Origin: JAKACU01 sp021821185
Lineage (GTDB): Bacteria; Bacillota; Bacilli; Alicyclobacillales; SLC66
Reading direction: 5' to 3'
DNA: 21,288 bases
NCBI GenBank assembly: GCA_027343965.1
Contig: DAHWJX010000113.1
Span: 1 to 21,288, forward strand
The position numbers were made by a program, and so were the translations under genes. The notes under the pieces were generated by a model that was not told the DNA's origin, made no database searches, and saw only the letters and a program-made list of their open reading frames with translations. Numbering within the stretch: position 1 is the first letter of the stretch; each line of letters starts with the position of its first letter. Shown in pieces: positions 1 to 7,634 of this stretch.

Positions 1-98
1 CCCTCTCGAATATGTCGCAAAACAAGTTCTGCTAACGTGACATCGTCCTCGGGAGTCCATGCATCCGAACGTGAAGCCCATCGCTCCATGACTTCCAT
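1..98 (-). CDS. RsfA-family sporulation regulator, N-terminal fragment
   Basis: Only the first 32 codons lie in the window; the gene continues past the left edge. The reading starts MEVMERWASRSDAWTPEDD and goes on with TLAELVLRHIREG. This pattern (xSDAWT..DD..LAE.VLRHIREG) is the Myb/SANT-like DNA-binding start of the RsfA family. RsfA of Bacillus is a prespore regulator that adjusts sigma-F-dependent expression. The ATG at 98 is chosen because GGAGGG lies 8 bases upstream on the minus strand; the same frame is open further up to an ATG at 182, but that start has no comparable SD. The family call is recognised by eye from a short stretch, so which RsfA paralogue it is cannot be decided. The gene lies downstream of the Dabb gene on the same strand. 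Confidence 0.72.
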   Translation of the reverse strand, partial: MEVMERWASRSDAWTPEDDVTLAELVLRHIRE

Positions 99-218
99 TT
101 CAGGTTCCCTCCAAATCATGATAATATCTTTATGTCCGAAATCTGGAAGAAAGATACCTGTCAATGTTGTTCGATAATGCATGATATGTTTTTAGAAGTG
201 TTCTAGTGACGACTAAGC

Positions 219-512
219 CTATAGATGATGAAAATCAAGGGCGACAATATTTTTGCTAGATGCTCGTAATCTTTGTGCGATGGCTAGGTGTTCTGGGTGT
301 ACACCATAGGCTTCTAAGCTTTTTTCATCGACAAATGTCGAAGTAATCGCTGCGTCAAAACCTTGACTACGTGCTGAAAAATTATGACCCACGTGATAGC
401 TGACAATACCAAGAATTTTATCTTTTAACGTCAGCAAATCAGTAAGAATTTGCTCCCGAGTTTCTATTGCTATATCCTCTTTCCAAGCAATCATAACGAT
501 GTGTTCAATCAA
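219..512 (-). CDS. Dabb (stress-responsive alpha/beta barrel) domain protein
   Basis: A 97-residue protein that is a single Dabb domain. Visible hallmarks are IEHIVMIAWK at the N-terminus, the GIVSYHVGHNFS stretch, the GFDAAITSTFVD strand, LEAYGVHPEH around residues 66-75 and the ending IVALDFHHL. The family forms dimeric ferredoxin-like barrels; most bacterial members have no known substrate, so no reaction is assigned. The start is TTG at 512, supported by GAGGAG about 8 bases upstream; the first in-frame ATG lies six codons inside and would remove the conserved first strand. The gene is divergent from the 632 gene and is followed on the same strand by the RsfA-like gene after about 120 bases. 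Confidence 0.85.
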   Translation of the reverse strand: MIEHIVMIAWKEDIAIETREQILTDLLTLKDKILGIVSYHVGHNFSARSQGFDAAITSTFVDEKSLEAYGVHPEHLAIAQRLRASSKNIVALDFHHL

Positions 513-548
513 AGTTGTGCCTCCTCATTTGTTGTCAAGAATAAGCCA

Positions 549-577
549 ATTATATGTCTACTTGTTACGCATGAACA
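549..577 (-). promoter_or_regulatory. Putative sigma-A promoter of the Dabb gene
   Basis: On the minus strand a perfect TATAAT (554 to 549) lies 17 bases from TGTTCA (577 to 572), which matches the -35 consensus poorly. Transcription would begin near 542 and leave about 30 bases of leader containing the SD. The -10 is convincing; the -35 is weak. Confidence 0.35.
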
Positions 578-631
578 GACTCGGTATCTGTGATAAACTA
601 AAACATAAAGAATGGGGCGGAGGGGTTCGAA

Positions 632-991
632 ATGGCGGGAGAAGCGATTTTGGCTTTTGTTCCCGATCTCATGTTTTCCGTACGGTTGCGTGAGGCAGCG
701 GCAAATTTACATTGCACGGTATCCGTTGTGTCAAACGACCAAAATTTTATAGATCGGTTACATGCAGTACAACCAACGATCGTGGTGCTTGACTTGGCGG
801 CAGTGGGACCGACGCTTGAGTCCCTGGTACGGCAAAGTAAAGAGCAAGGGTGTATAGTGCTGGCTTATGCAGCACATGCCAAGCGGGATCTTGTGGCGAG
901 GGCGCAGGCAGTACAGGTTGACCAGATTTATGCGAGTACTCGTTTTAAGATGGATGTGGGCAATATTTTAGGCAAGTGGTTGACAAGGTGA
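632..991 (+). CDS. Small CheY-like (pseudo-receiver) protein
   Basis: A 119-residue soluble protein starting MAGEAILAFVPDLMFSVRLRE, with alternating strands and helices like a receiver domain. The strand IVVLDLAA places an Asp (about residue 53) where receivers are phosphorylated. However, the usual acidic pair after strand 1 is missing (AFVPD instead of a DD or ED pair), the Thr/Ser at the end of strand 4 is replaced (VLAYAAHA), and no conserved Lys is evident after strand 5. It is therefore probably a receiver-like fold that does not phosphorelay in the standard way. No DNA-binding or output domain is attached. The ATG at 632 has GGAGGGG six bases upstream. Its stop TGA at 989 overlaps the GTG of the next gene as GTGA, so the two are probably translationally coupled. 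No function is assigned. Confidence 0.6.
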   Translation: MAGEAILAFVPDLMFSVRLREAAANLHCTVSVVSNDQNFIDRLHAVQPTIVVLDLAAVGPTLESLVRQSKEQGCIVLAYAAHAKRDLVARAQAVQVDQIYASTRFKMDVGNILGKWLTR

Positions 992-2433
992 CAGGATTGC
1001 AACTCCATATATTGCACACGAATGATGTTCACAGTGAACTTTTGTCGTATGCTCGTCTTGTCACTCAAATGCGGTCATTAAGGAAAAAGTTGACTGATGA
1101 TGGGCTAGATGTACTGTGCTTTGAGCTAGGCGATCATATTGATTTATCAAATCCATTGTCCTACGCGACGATGGGCAGAATCAATGCGGATATTTTGAAC
1201 GTTGTAGGTTATGATGGCTTGGTTTATGGCAACAACGAAACGGTGACAGTGGACCGTGCAGTATGGAGCGAGTTGGCAAGCATCTCGCAAACGCCAATGT
1301 TTTGTAGTAACGTGGATATGCCGGATAACGGATGGCTTGTTCCATCTGGCAGGATCTTTACGATGTCTGGTATAAAAGTTGGCGTTTGCGGGGTTACGGT
1401 GGAGTATAGAAACTTACTAGAGACAATTGGCGTTGCTTCGCGGGACCCAGTTTCTGTTGCGTTTGCCCTATGCCAAAACTTGCGCGATGCGGGTGCTGAT
1501 GTGGTGGTTTTACTATCCCATCTCGGGCTACACATTGATGAAATGTTGGCTGATCAAGATATTGCCGCAGATATTATTGTTGGGTCACATACGCATCAAT
1601 TTCTTGCAAACGGTATCCAACGTAAAAATGTGTGGATTTTTCAAGCTGGCAAACATGCAAAAGCTTTTGGTCATATCACCATCACTGTGGGCAAAGATAA
1701 GCATGTGGAGTGTATCTCAGGACGTATCGAGTATACGCAAGAAGCTATGCCAATGGACGCCGCAGTGGTACAAGTGATCGATTCTTACGTGCCGATCGCT
1801 CGTGATGAATTACAAAAGTTAGTGGCGACGATTCCTGCTCACGTGTCACACTCTTTGTTTGGTGAATCACAAATGGTGAATTTGTTATGTGATCAGATGA
1901 AAGAGACTTTGCAAGTGCAAGCAGCTGTCGTGAACGGTGGCGTGATAACGGCGGGGTTTCGAACGGGACCGGTAAAAAAGGGGGACTTGCTCGCTGTCTG
2001 TGCCACGCCCATGCGCGCTGTGGTGATGGACGTAACAGGTCATCAGTTGTTGCAACTTTTCACAGATAGTTTGCATAAAGATCTTATTGCAAGTCAAGGG
2101 ATTGGATTCGGATTTCGTGGACATTTTATTGGCCGACTGCATATCTCCGGTGGGGAAGTAGTGATCGATCGTGAGTTGTCGGAGGAGGCATGTGATGAAC
2201 GTGTCCTCACCATGGTGATCGATGGAAAACCTATCGATGTCACTCAAACATACCGCATTGCTTTGTGCGAATATGTTGCATTATCCTCATTATTTCCAGC
2301 TATTAAGGGTCCTGCATTCTCCTATCAGGCACCGATGCTTCGAACTATGTTGGAGAAGGGATTGCAGTCCCAAGCTATACTAAATAGCGCGAGAAAGCTC
2401 CGCTATCGACACCAGGATCAGATGATTCTTTAG
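988..2433 (+). CDS. Metallophosphatase / 5'-nucleotidase, YunD-like
   Basis: A two-domain protein of about 481 residues. The N-terminal calcineurin-like domain shows LHILHTNDVHSE, FELGDHID, VYGNNET, LLSHLG and IIVGSHTH, which are the metal-binding motifs in order. The C-terminal half (from about residue 280) has the 5'-nucleotidase C-terminal fold, with VVNGGVI and the KKGDLLAV region. There is no signal peptide or anchor, so it is cytoplasmic like B. subtilis YunD, unlike secreted UshA or YfkN. It probably hydrolyses nucleotides or related phosphomonoesters; the substrate is not readable. The GTG at 988 overlaps the previous stop (GTGA). An in-frame GTG at 976 is possible but has only AGG three bases before it. 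The nth gene follows after a few bases, so these genes form one transcription unit. Confidence 0.82.
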   Translation: MTGLQLHILHTNDVHSELLSYARLVTQMRSLRKKLTDDGLDVLCFELGDHIDLSNPLSYATMGRINADILNVVGYDGLVYGNNETVTVDRAVWSELASISQTPMFCSNVDMPDNGWLVPSGRIFTMSGIKVGVCGVTVEYRNLLETIGVASRDPVSVAFALCQNLRDAGADVVVLLSHLGLHIDEMLADQDIAADIIVGSHTHQFLANGIQRKNVWIFQAGKHAKAFGHITITVGKDKHVECISGRIEYTQEAMPMDAAVVQVIDSYVPIARDELQKLVATIPAHVSHSLFGESQMVNLLCDQMKETLQVQAAVVNGGVITAGFRTGPVKKGDLLAVCATPMRAVVMDVTGHQLLQLFTDSLHKDLIASQGIGFGFRGHFIGRLHISGGEVVIDRELSEEACDERVLTMVIDGKPIDVTQTYRIALCEYVALSSLFPAIKGPAFSYQAPMLRTMLEKGLQSQAILNSARKLRYRHQDQMIL

Positions 2434-2445
2434 GAGCAAATGAAT

Positions 2446-3093
2446 ATGCCGCGTTTTAAAGTTGACGTTCCTACAATTTTACACACACTAGAAGCATTGT
2501 ATCCCGATGCGCAATGTGCACTACATCATAAAAATGCGTTTGAACTCCTGATTGCAACGATTTTGTCAGCACAATGTACAGATAAGATGGTCAATGAATT
2601 GACGCCAGCTTTGTTTGCCAAGTATCCTACACCACTAGCCCTAAGTGAAGCCGCTGTGCCGGACGTGGAGATGATAATCGCTCGGTGTGGATTATTTAAG
2701 ACAAAAGCGAAAAACATTATTCGTACGAGCCAAATTCTTGTGCAAAACCATCACGGTGAAGTGCCTGATACACTCCTCCTTCTAACGGCGATGCCAGGTG
2801 TTGGTCGAAAAACGGCCAACGTCGTCTTGTCGAATGCTTTTCACATTCCTGCGATCGCTGTCGATACGCATGTACAGCGCGTTTCGAACCGTTTGGGTCT
2901 TGCCAACAGCGATGATGTTGCAAAAACAGAACAGCAACTTATGAAAAAAATCCCTCGCCATTTATGGTCTTCTGCGCATCATTGGTTAATTTACCATGGC
3001 AGATTGGTATGTCATGCACGTTCTCCTAAGTGTTCTTCCTGTGCTTTGCAAACATTGTGCCGATATGCATACTCTTTCCATCCGGGGGAATAG
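2446..3093 (+). CDS. nth: Endonuclease III (DNA glycosylase/AP lyase)
   Basis: A 215-residue base-excision repair enzyme that removes oxidised pyrimidines and cleaves at the abasic site. The helix-hairpin-helix is MPGVGRKTANVV, carrying the catalytic Lys, followed by IAVDTHVQRVSNRLGL with the catalytic Asp. The C-terminus has the [4Fe-4S] pattern C-x6-C-x2-C-x5-C (starting CHARSPKCSSC). The length is normal for the family. The start at 2446 has AGGAG nine bases upstream; an ATG at 2440 also exists but lies only three bases after the AGGAG. The gene follows the YunD-like gene by about 12 bases. Its last codons contain a CATACTC element (3068-3074) that could serve the downstream germination operon. 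Confidence 0.95.
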   Translation: MPRFKVDVPTILHTLEALYPDAQCALHHKNAFELLIATILSAQCTDKMVNELTPALFAKYPTPLALSEAAVPDVEMIIARCGLFKTKAKNIIRTSQILVQNHHGEVPDTLLLLTAMPGVGRKTANVVLSNAFHIPAIAVDTHVQRVSNRLGLANSDDVAKTEQQLMKKIPRHLWSSAHHWLIYHGRLVCHARSPKCSSCALQTLCRYAYSFHPGE

Positions 3094-3134
3094 TAGCCAT
3101 AGAACAATTGGTCTACGGTGCGGGGTGGATTTTT

Positions 3135-5027
3135 TTGGCCATATCAAGTTTTTTCAAGCGAATACTTTCTGTGGATGACCGTATTTTAGATCAAGAATTT
3201 CAACTAACCCCTATGACAGACGAAGATTCATCGCATAAAGCTGCACAAACAAAAGCTGGGAACGATCCTCAAAGAGCTTCTGGCAGACCTTTGCGTCTCA
3301 AACGAATGATCATCAGGTTTGGGGACCGGTATATGGCGGGCGATGTAACGTTACATACCGTACATGGTCACAAAGAGGTTATACCTATCTCGTATGCCGA
3401 ATTGCAACAAAGGGCTGTTAAGCGGACGAGTAAGATGAACCAAGGATCATCGACAAATGACCCACCTACCTTTATCCAATACGCTTTAACGGACAACCAA
3501 CATATCCTTGAGAAGGTCTTTCGTCTGCCAATCAATGCGGACATCGTCATTCGCAAATTCCGACTTGGCGGAGAGCACGTCGCTGATGCTATGGCCGTTT
3601 TTGTAGATGGTATTGCGGATAAGATAATTATCAATAATCACATTCTCGAGCCACTCATGATGCTGTCAGATTTGGAACATGATATTGCGTCCTTATCTTT
3701 AGAAGACCGAATTCAAAACGTTTTATTACCTGGCAATCAGGTGATGAAATTTTCGACGTATAAAGATGCGATTGAAAACATCCTTGCCGGTAGCACGGTC
3801 CTGTTTATCGATGGTGTCAATGTGGTCATTTCTGTGGAAACGAAGGGATGGGAACACCGGCCTGTGGGGATTACTCAGACCGAGGCTGCGGTTCGTGGGC
3901 CACACGATGCCTTTACAGAAAATTTCCGCTCCAATACAGGATTGGTTCGCTCCAAACTGCGATCACCGAATCTGATCACCGAGATGAGGCAGCTAGGTAC
4001 GCTTGCATCTACGGATATTGCGATTATGTATATGGATGGTGTGGTTAATCCGAACATCGTAAATGAAGTGAAGCGCAGAATCGAGAGCATTAAGGTAGAT
4101 TATGTGCCGGAAAGCGGCCTAGTAGAACAATTTATCGAGGATGCACCGATGGGCGTTATACCAAAATTGCTGTCGACGGAGCGCCCGGATCGTGTGGCAT
4201 ATGGTTTAACGGAGGGCCAAGTTGCTATTTTTGTGGGGCACAGTCCCTATGTGTTGCTTGTGCCAGTACTCTTCTGGTCTTTGTTACAGACAGCAGAAGA
4301 TGCGTATCTGCATTGGCCGTTTGGTACCTTTATCCGGTTTATCCGGATCATTGCCTTATTTATTGCATTACTTTTACCAGCCTTGTACATCGCCGTTACG
4401 AATTTTCATCCGGAAATGATTCCTACGGAAATTATGCTTTCGATCGCCTCATCACGTGAACGGGTTCCGTTTCCTGTTGTGATTGAAGTGCTTATTATGG
4501 AGTTTTCTATCGAATTGATCCGCGAGGCGGGAATACGGATACCTTCTGTGATTGGACCTACCATCGGCATCGTCGGTGCACTTATTTTAGGGCAAGCGGC
4601 GGTAGCCGCAGGTATTATCAGTCCGCTTCTGATCATTATCGTTGCGGTTACAGCTTTAGGTTCTTTTACGATGCCCAACTACAATCTGTCTTTTACGGTG
4701 CGTGTTTTACGTTTTGGATTTATTGCAAGTGCCGCTGTCTTTGGTTTTTACGGAATCATTTTGCTGTTTATGGTGCTGATGATGCACGCGGTTACGTTGA
4801 AAAGTCTTGGGGTACCGATTCTTTCCCCGATCGCTCCGAGACGGAAGAGTTCATCGGATACGATTTGGCGAGCGCCCGCTTATAAAATGGAGGTACGTCC
4901 GAATCCATACTTTCCTCTTCGCGAAAGGCGGCAGTCACCCATGTCTCGATCTTGGAGTCCGCTTGCTAAAGATACAGATCAGATGGCACAGGGTCGAGGT
5001 GATGATGATGACAAAAAACGCAAATAA
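3135..5027 (+). CDS. Spore germinant receptor A subunit (GerAA/GerBA/GerKA family)
   Basis: An inner-membrane subunit of a Ger-type nutrient receptor of the forespore. The large N-terminal soluble part contains EAAVRGPHDAFTENFRSNTG, RRIESIKVDYVPESG and ERPDRVAYGLTEGQVAIF. The membrane part follows from about residue 370, with the conserved VPFPVVIEVLIMEFSIELIREAG-type loop. It ends in a Ser/Arg/Asp/Lys-rich tail. The start is uncertain. TTG at 3135 has GGGGTGG about six bases upstream and gives MAISSFFKRIL, a normal GerA beginning; the frame is open further upstream into nth, and an in-frame ATG at 3213 lacks an SD. CATACTC at 3068-3074 resembles a sigma-G -10, but the matching -35 is poor. 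The stop overlaps the start of the B-subunit gene by 20 bases. Confidence 0.93.
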   Translation: MAISSFFKRILSVDDRILDQEFQLTPMTDEDSSHKAAQTKAGNDPQRASGRPLRLKRMIIRFGDRYMAGDVTLHTVHGHKEVIPISYAELQQRAVKRTSKMNQGSSTNDPPTFIQYALTDNQHILEKVFRLPINADIVIRKFRLGGEHVADAMAVFVDGIADKIIINNHILEPLMMLSDLEHDIASLSLEDRIQNVLLPGNQVMKFSTYKDAIENILAGSTVLFIDGVNVVISVETKGWEHRPVGITQTEAAVRGPHDAFTENFRSNTGLVRSKLRSPNLITEMRQLGTLASTDIAIMYMDGVVNPNIVNEVKRRIESIKVDYVPESGLVEQFIEDAPMGVIPKLLSTERPDRVAYGLTEGQVAIFVGHSPYVLLVPVLFWSLLQTAEDAYLHWPFGTFIRFIRIIALFIALLLPALYIAVTNFHPEMIPTEIMLSIASSRERVPFPVVIEVLIMEFSIELIREAGIRIPSVIGPTIGIVGALILGQAAVAAGIISPLLIIIVAVTALGSFTMPNYNLSFTVRVLRFGFIASAAVFGFYGIILLFMVLMMHAVTLKSLGVPILSPIAPRRKSSSDTIWRAPAYKMEVRPNPYFPLRERRQSPMSRSWSPLAKDTDQMAQGRGDDDDKKRK

Positions 5028-6144
5028 CTCGTCGTCGATCCGCATCGGTCGAGTCGGCATTGCCGAACTTACAGCACTTATTACGATTTACTGTTCAACC
5101 GATGTATTCTTGAGTTATCCATCACGCGTTGCAGTTGAAGGTGCTACCGCAGCATGGATGATTCCACTGATTGCGGGTGTTATAACTTTTGCAGTGTTCT
5201 TACTCTTGTATCTGGCGATGAGAAAAACACCAACACAAAATTTGATCGAACTTGTGATGAATTCGTTATCACCGTTTATCGGTATTCCGGTCGCTATCGC
5301 TTTTAGCGTTTTCTTTTTCCTGCAGACAGCTATTGTCATGCGAGAGTTTACGGAAACAGTGGTAACCACAGTATTGCCGCGAACGCCATCGGAGATTATC
5401 GCTGCGAGTTTCTTGCTTGTGGTCGTGTACTATGCTTATAAAGGACTGGAAGGGTTGACTCGGGTAGCCGTACTTATCGCGTATATCCTTGGTGTAGGTT
5501 TGGTAATCCTGCTGGTTTTGCCATTGACGTGGTTTCATCTTCCTTACTTGATGCCACTTGCAGGGCGTGGCTGGAATGTTACTTTGATGCATTCGTTGCT
5601 AAATACAAGCGCCTTTGCCAATGTGCTCATGTTGGCCATTTTGTACCCAGCGGTGCGCAATCAGCAACATTTTGTACGGGCGGGACTCATGAGTATCCTC
5701 TTTACTGCGCTTACGATGTCCGCTGTTTTATTTGTCGTACTTGGTGTTTTTACAGATGCGGTCAGCGGACAGGTGTCTTTTCCTTTGTATCAATTGGCAC
5801 GATTAATTTATGTCGGTCGTTTTGTACAACGGTTAGAAGCTGTCTTCGTTTTTTTATGGACGGCGGGGGCCGTACTTAAAATGGGGTTTGGCTTATGGTT
5901 GAGCGGCTACTTATATGCAGCGGCTTTTCGAATGCCAGTGTATCGTCCCATCTTGTTTCCCTTGGCTTTGCTGATATATGTATTTGTTTTTTTACCACAA
6001 AACATCATGGCTGTGGAAGCACTTGAATCAAGGATTATCGAGCCATTTGCTTGGATTGTAGAGCTATTAGCACCCTTGGTGCTCGTGATCGTTTCAGTAG
6101 GTATCAATCATCTGCGCGGCGCAAATCGGCAGGCACAAAGCTAA
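5008..6144 (+). CDS. Spore germinant receptor B subunit (GerAB-type permease)
   Basis: A 378-residue protein with about ten hydrophobic helices and the spore-permease N-terminus IGRVGIAELTALITIYCSTD. GerAB-type subunits belong to the APC transporter superfamily and are thought to bind the nutrient germinant. No ligand can be predicted from sequence. The start is one of three consecutive ATGs after GAGGTGAT; the ATG at 5008 has the best spacing from GAGG at 4996. It overlaps the A-subunit gene by 20 bases, so coupling is likely. The stop codon TAA (6142-6144) sits in the loop of a perfect hairpin (6128-6153) just before the SD of the next small gene. No GerAC-type lipoprotein gene follows. Confidence 0.93.
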   Translation: MTKNANNSSSIRIGRVGIAELTALITIYCSTDVFLSYPSRVAVEGATAAWMIPLIAGVITFAVFLLLYLAMRKTPTQNLIELVMNSLSPFIGIPVAIAFSVFFFLQTAIVMREFTETVVTTVLPRTPSEIIAASFLLVVVYYAYKGLEGLTRVAVLIAYILGVGLVILLVLPLTWFHLPYLMPLAGRGWNVTLMHSLLNTSAFANVLMLAILYPAVRNQQHFVRAGLMSILFTALTMSAVLFVVLGVFTDAVSGQVSFPLYQLARLIYVGRFVQRLEAVFVFLWTAGAVLKMGFGLWLSGYLYAAAFRMPVYRPILFPLALLIYVFVFLPQNIMAVEALESRIIEPFAWIVELLAPLVLVIVSVGINHLRGANRQAQS

Positions 6145-6153
6145 GTGCCTGCC
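6128..6153 (+). other. Intercistronic hairpin with the gerAB stop codon in its loop
   Basis: GGCAGGCAC (6128-6136) pairs perfectly with GTGCCTGCC (6145-6153) around an eight-base loop that contains the TAA stop of the B-subunit gene. No T-run follows; instead AGGGGGGGA, the SD of the small downstream gene, begins two bases later. It therefore does not look like a rho-independent terminator. A role in mRNA stability or in tuning translation of the small gene is inferred. Confidence 0.6.
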
Positions 6154-6170
6154 TAGGGGGGGACAAAAGA

Positions 6171-6353
6171 TTGAATGCAGTGGCATTTTTGCTTGAATTT
6201 TTGGTGGCGATTGCGGTCCTGCTTTATGCCTTGAATTTTATCCGCTGGCTCTGGCGCGGAAAGCATATCCTTTCGACAGTTGGTGTGAGTATATTGACAC
6301 TTTTGGCCGGTGGATTAAGCATCACTTACTTGGTATCGAAACTCTTTTTTTGA
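6171..6353 (+). CDS. Small two-helix membrane protein, candidate germinant receptor D subunit
   Basis: A 60-residue protein with two hydrophobic segments: about residues 4-24 (VAFLLEFLVAIAVLLYALNF) and 33-55 (STVGVSILTLLAGGLSITYL), joined by a basic loop IRWLWRGKH. Short two-helix proteins encoded next to Ger receptor genes are known as D subunits (for example GerKD, GerUD) and modulate germination; size, topology and position all fit. The start is TTG at 6171 with AGGGGGGGA (6155-6162) about eight bases upstream; the nearby ATG at 6175 is in another frame. Its 3' end overlaps that of the convergent deacetylase gene by 28 bases. Confidence 0.72.
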   Translation: MNAVAFLLEFLVAIAVLLYALNFIRWLWRGKHILSTVGVSILTLLAGGLSITYLVSKLFF

Positions 6354-7072
6354 AGAATCGATCCATGTCGCAGTAACTCACTTACTGTGACAAACTGATA
6401 TCCATCTTTATGCAAACGATCTAAAATAATGGAAAGGGCTTCGACCGTTTGTGAACGTTTGCCACCGCCGTCATGCAAAATTAAAATATCCCCTGGATCC
6501 ACATTTCTGATTACCGTATTAACGATTTTTTGTACACCTGGCCGAGACCAGTCCTTCGCATCCACATCCCAAGTCCACATAGCAATCTTATGATCGGTTT
6601 TACGCGCCATAGACAAAAATTGCATGGTCAGATGTCCACCAGGTGGTCTTAGCCACATAGGGCGGACACCCGTCAAGGATTGTACGGTCTTATCGCACAT
6701 CGTAATATCAGACGTTGTAACTTCAGATAGCTGTCGATGGTTTTCCGTATGATTACCAATCTCATGGCCTTCATGTTTCATGCTTAGGAGTAAGTTAGGA
6801 TACTGCCGGGCTACAGATCCAATGACAAAAAATGTTGCGTGGGCGTGGTAGTGATGTAATATTTGCAGTATTTTGGGCGTGAATTGAGGGCTTGGTCCAT
6901 CATCAAACGTGATAGCAATCATGGGTTGGCTGGTAGTTATGGAATAGACGATCCAGCCGTCCCCTTTTTTTGTCCAATAGGGACTGCCACGGACGGCGCC
7001 CTGTGCAGTTTGTACCAGAAACGGAGCACAGCACAAAAGTAGGGTAAATAGATACTTGCGAAATGGTTTCAA
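6326..7072 (-). CDS. Secreted polysaccharide deacetylase (NodB domain)
   Basis: A 248-residue protein with a signal peptide or anchor (KPFRKYLFTLLLCCAPFLVQ, ending near AQG) and one NodB/CE4 domain. Motif 1 is TFDDGP (D57, D58), the metal-binding motif 2 is NHTENH, motif 3 is RPPGG, then DVDAKDW, and the catalytic His is in ILHDGG. Such enzymes remove acetyl groups from peptidoglycan or other amino-sugars outside the membrane. The TTG start at 7072 is chosen because GAGGGGGG lies about six bases upstream and the resulting protein begins exactly at a good signal peptide. The frame is open to an ATG at 7129, but that extension adds a basic leader, lacks an SD and would cover the promoter at 7099-7128. 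A sporulation role (PdaA-like) is inferred from that promoter; the exact paralogue is not identified. Confidence 0.88.
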   Translation of the reverse strand: MKPFRKYLFTLLLCCAPFLVQTAQGAVRGSPYWTKKGDGWIVYSITTSQPMIAITFDDGPSPQFTPKILQILHHYHAHATFFVIGSVARQYPNLLLSMKHEGHEIGNHTENHRQLSEVTTSDITMCDKTVQSLTGVRPMWLRPPGGHLTMQFLSMARKTDHKIAMWTWDVDAKDWSRPGVQKIVNTVIRNVDPGDILILHDGGGKRSQTVEALSIILDRLHKDGYQFVTVSELLRHGSILQKKSFDTK

Positions 7073-7098
7073 GAAAGACCCCCCTCGCCGTTTAAAGG

Positions 7099-7128
7099 TA
7101 GTATGCCTAGTTTTACGCAAGTTCTGCA
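7099..7128 (-). promoter_or_regulatory. Putative sigma-G promoter of the deacetylase gene
   Basis: On the minus strand CATACTA (7105 to 7099) is a perfect match to the forespore sigma-G -10 consensus. TGCAGA (7128 to 7123) is one mismatch from a TGCATA-type -35, with a 17-base spacer. Transcription would begin near 7092, just before the SD at 7086-7079 and the TTG start at 7072. B. subtilis pdaA is also sigma-G-dependent. The promoter is predicted by eye only. Confidence 0.5.
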
Positions 7129-7175
7129 TGCTTGCAGCAAGCCCATGGTCATGAAATAATGAGGGGACAATTGAG

Positions 7176-7619
7176 GTGAACGATTTGACACAAGTACAAA
7201 TCTATACGGATGGAGCCTGTAGCGGCAATCCAGGACCAGGCGGTTGGGCGGCTATTTTGGTTTCGGGAGACCATGAAAAAGAACTCTCAGGCGGAGAATC
7301 GCATACGACAAACCAACGTATGGAACTTCAGGCTGCCGTCGAGGGACTCAAAGCGCTAAATCGATCATGCACAGTGACTCTTTATAGCGATTCAGCCTAT
7401 TTGGTGAATGCGATGACGAAAAAGTGGTACCTTACCTGGCAGAAAACAGGATGGATCAACAGCAAACGCGAGCCAGTAAAAAATAAAGATTTATGGGAAC
7501 AGTTACTTCATCAAGTCGGGATACACGATGTTCAATTTGGTAAAGTCAAAGGACATAGCGGTCATCATTACAATGAACGTTGCGATGCCTTGGCACGCGC
7601 TGCTGTGAAAAAAGTCTAA
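7176..7619 (+). CDS. rnhA: Ribonuclease HI
   Basis: A 147-residue cytoplasmic enzyme that cleaves the RNA strand of RNA-DNA hybrids. All active-site positions are visible: Asp in IYTDGACSGNPGPGGW, Glu in QRMELQAA, Asp in YSDSAYLV, His in KGHSGHHYN and the final Asp in CDALARAA. It belongs to the bacterial type 1 class, with the basic-protrusion segment KKWYLTWQKTGW. The start is uncertain within nine bases: GTG at 7176 has GAGGGG nine bases upstream, while TTG at 7185 has GAGGTGA at 7173-7179 with good spacing. The gene is divergent from the deacetylase and lies 15 bases before queG. Confidence 0.95.
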   Translation: MNDLTQVQIYTDGACSGNPGPGGWAAILVSGDHEKELSGGESHTTNQRMELQAAVEGLKALNRSCTVTLYSDSAYLVNAMTKKWYLTWQKTGWINSKREPVKNKDLWEQLLHQVGIHDVQFGKVKGHSGHHYNERCDALARAAVKKV

Positions 7620-7634
7620 AGTGAAAGGCTGCCT

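Noticed and set aside
4406..4678. Antisense ORFs inside the gerA, gerAB, prkA and spoVR genes
   Set aside because: They are shadows of conserved coding frames, lack SD sites and have unnatural composition.
7130..7142. Palindrome GCTTGC-A-GCAAGC between the divergent deacetylase and rnhA genes
   Set aside because: Six-base arms at fixed spacing are expected several times by chance in 21 kb, and no regulator is linked to it.
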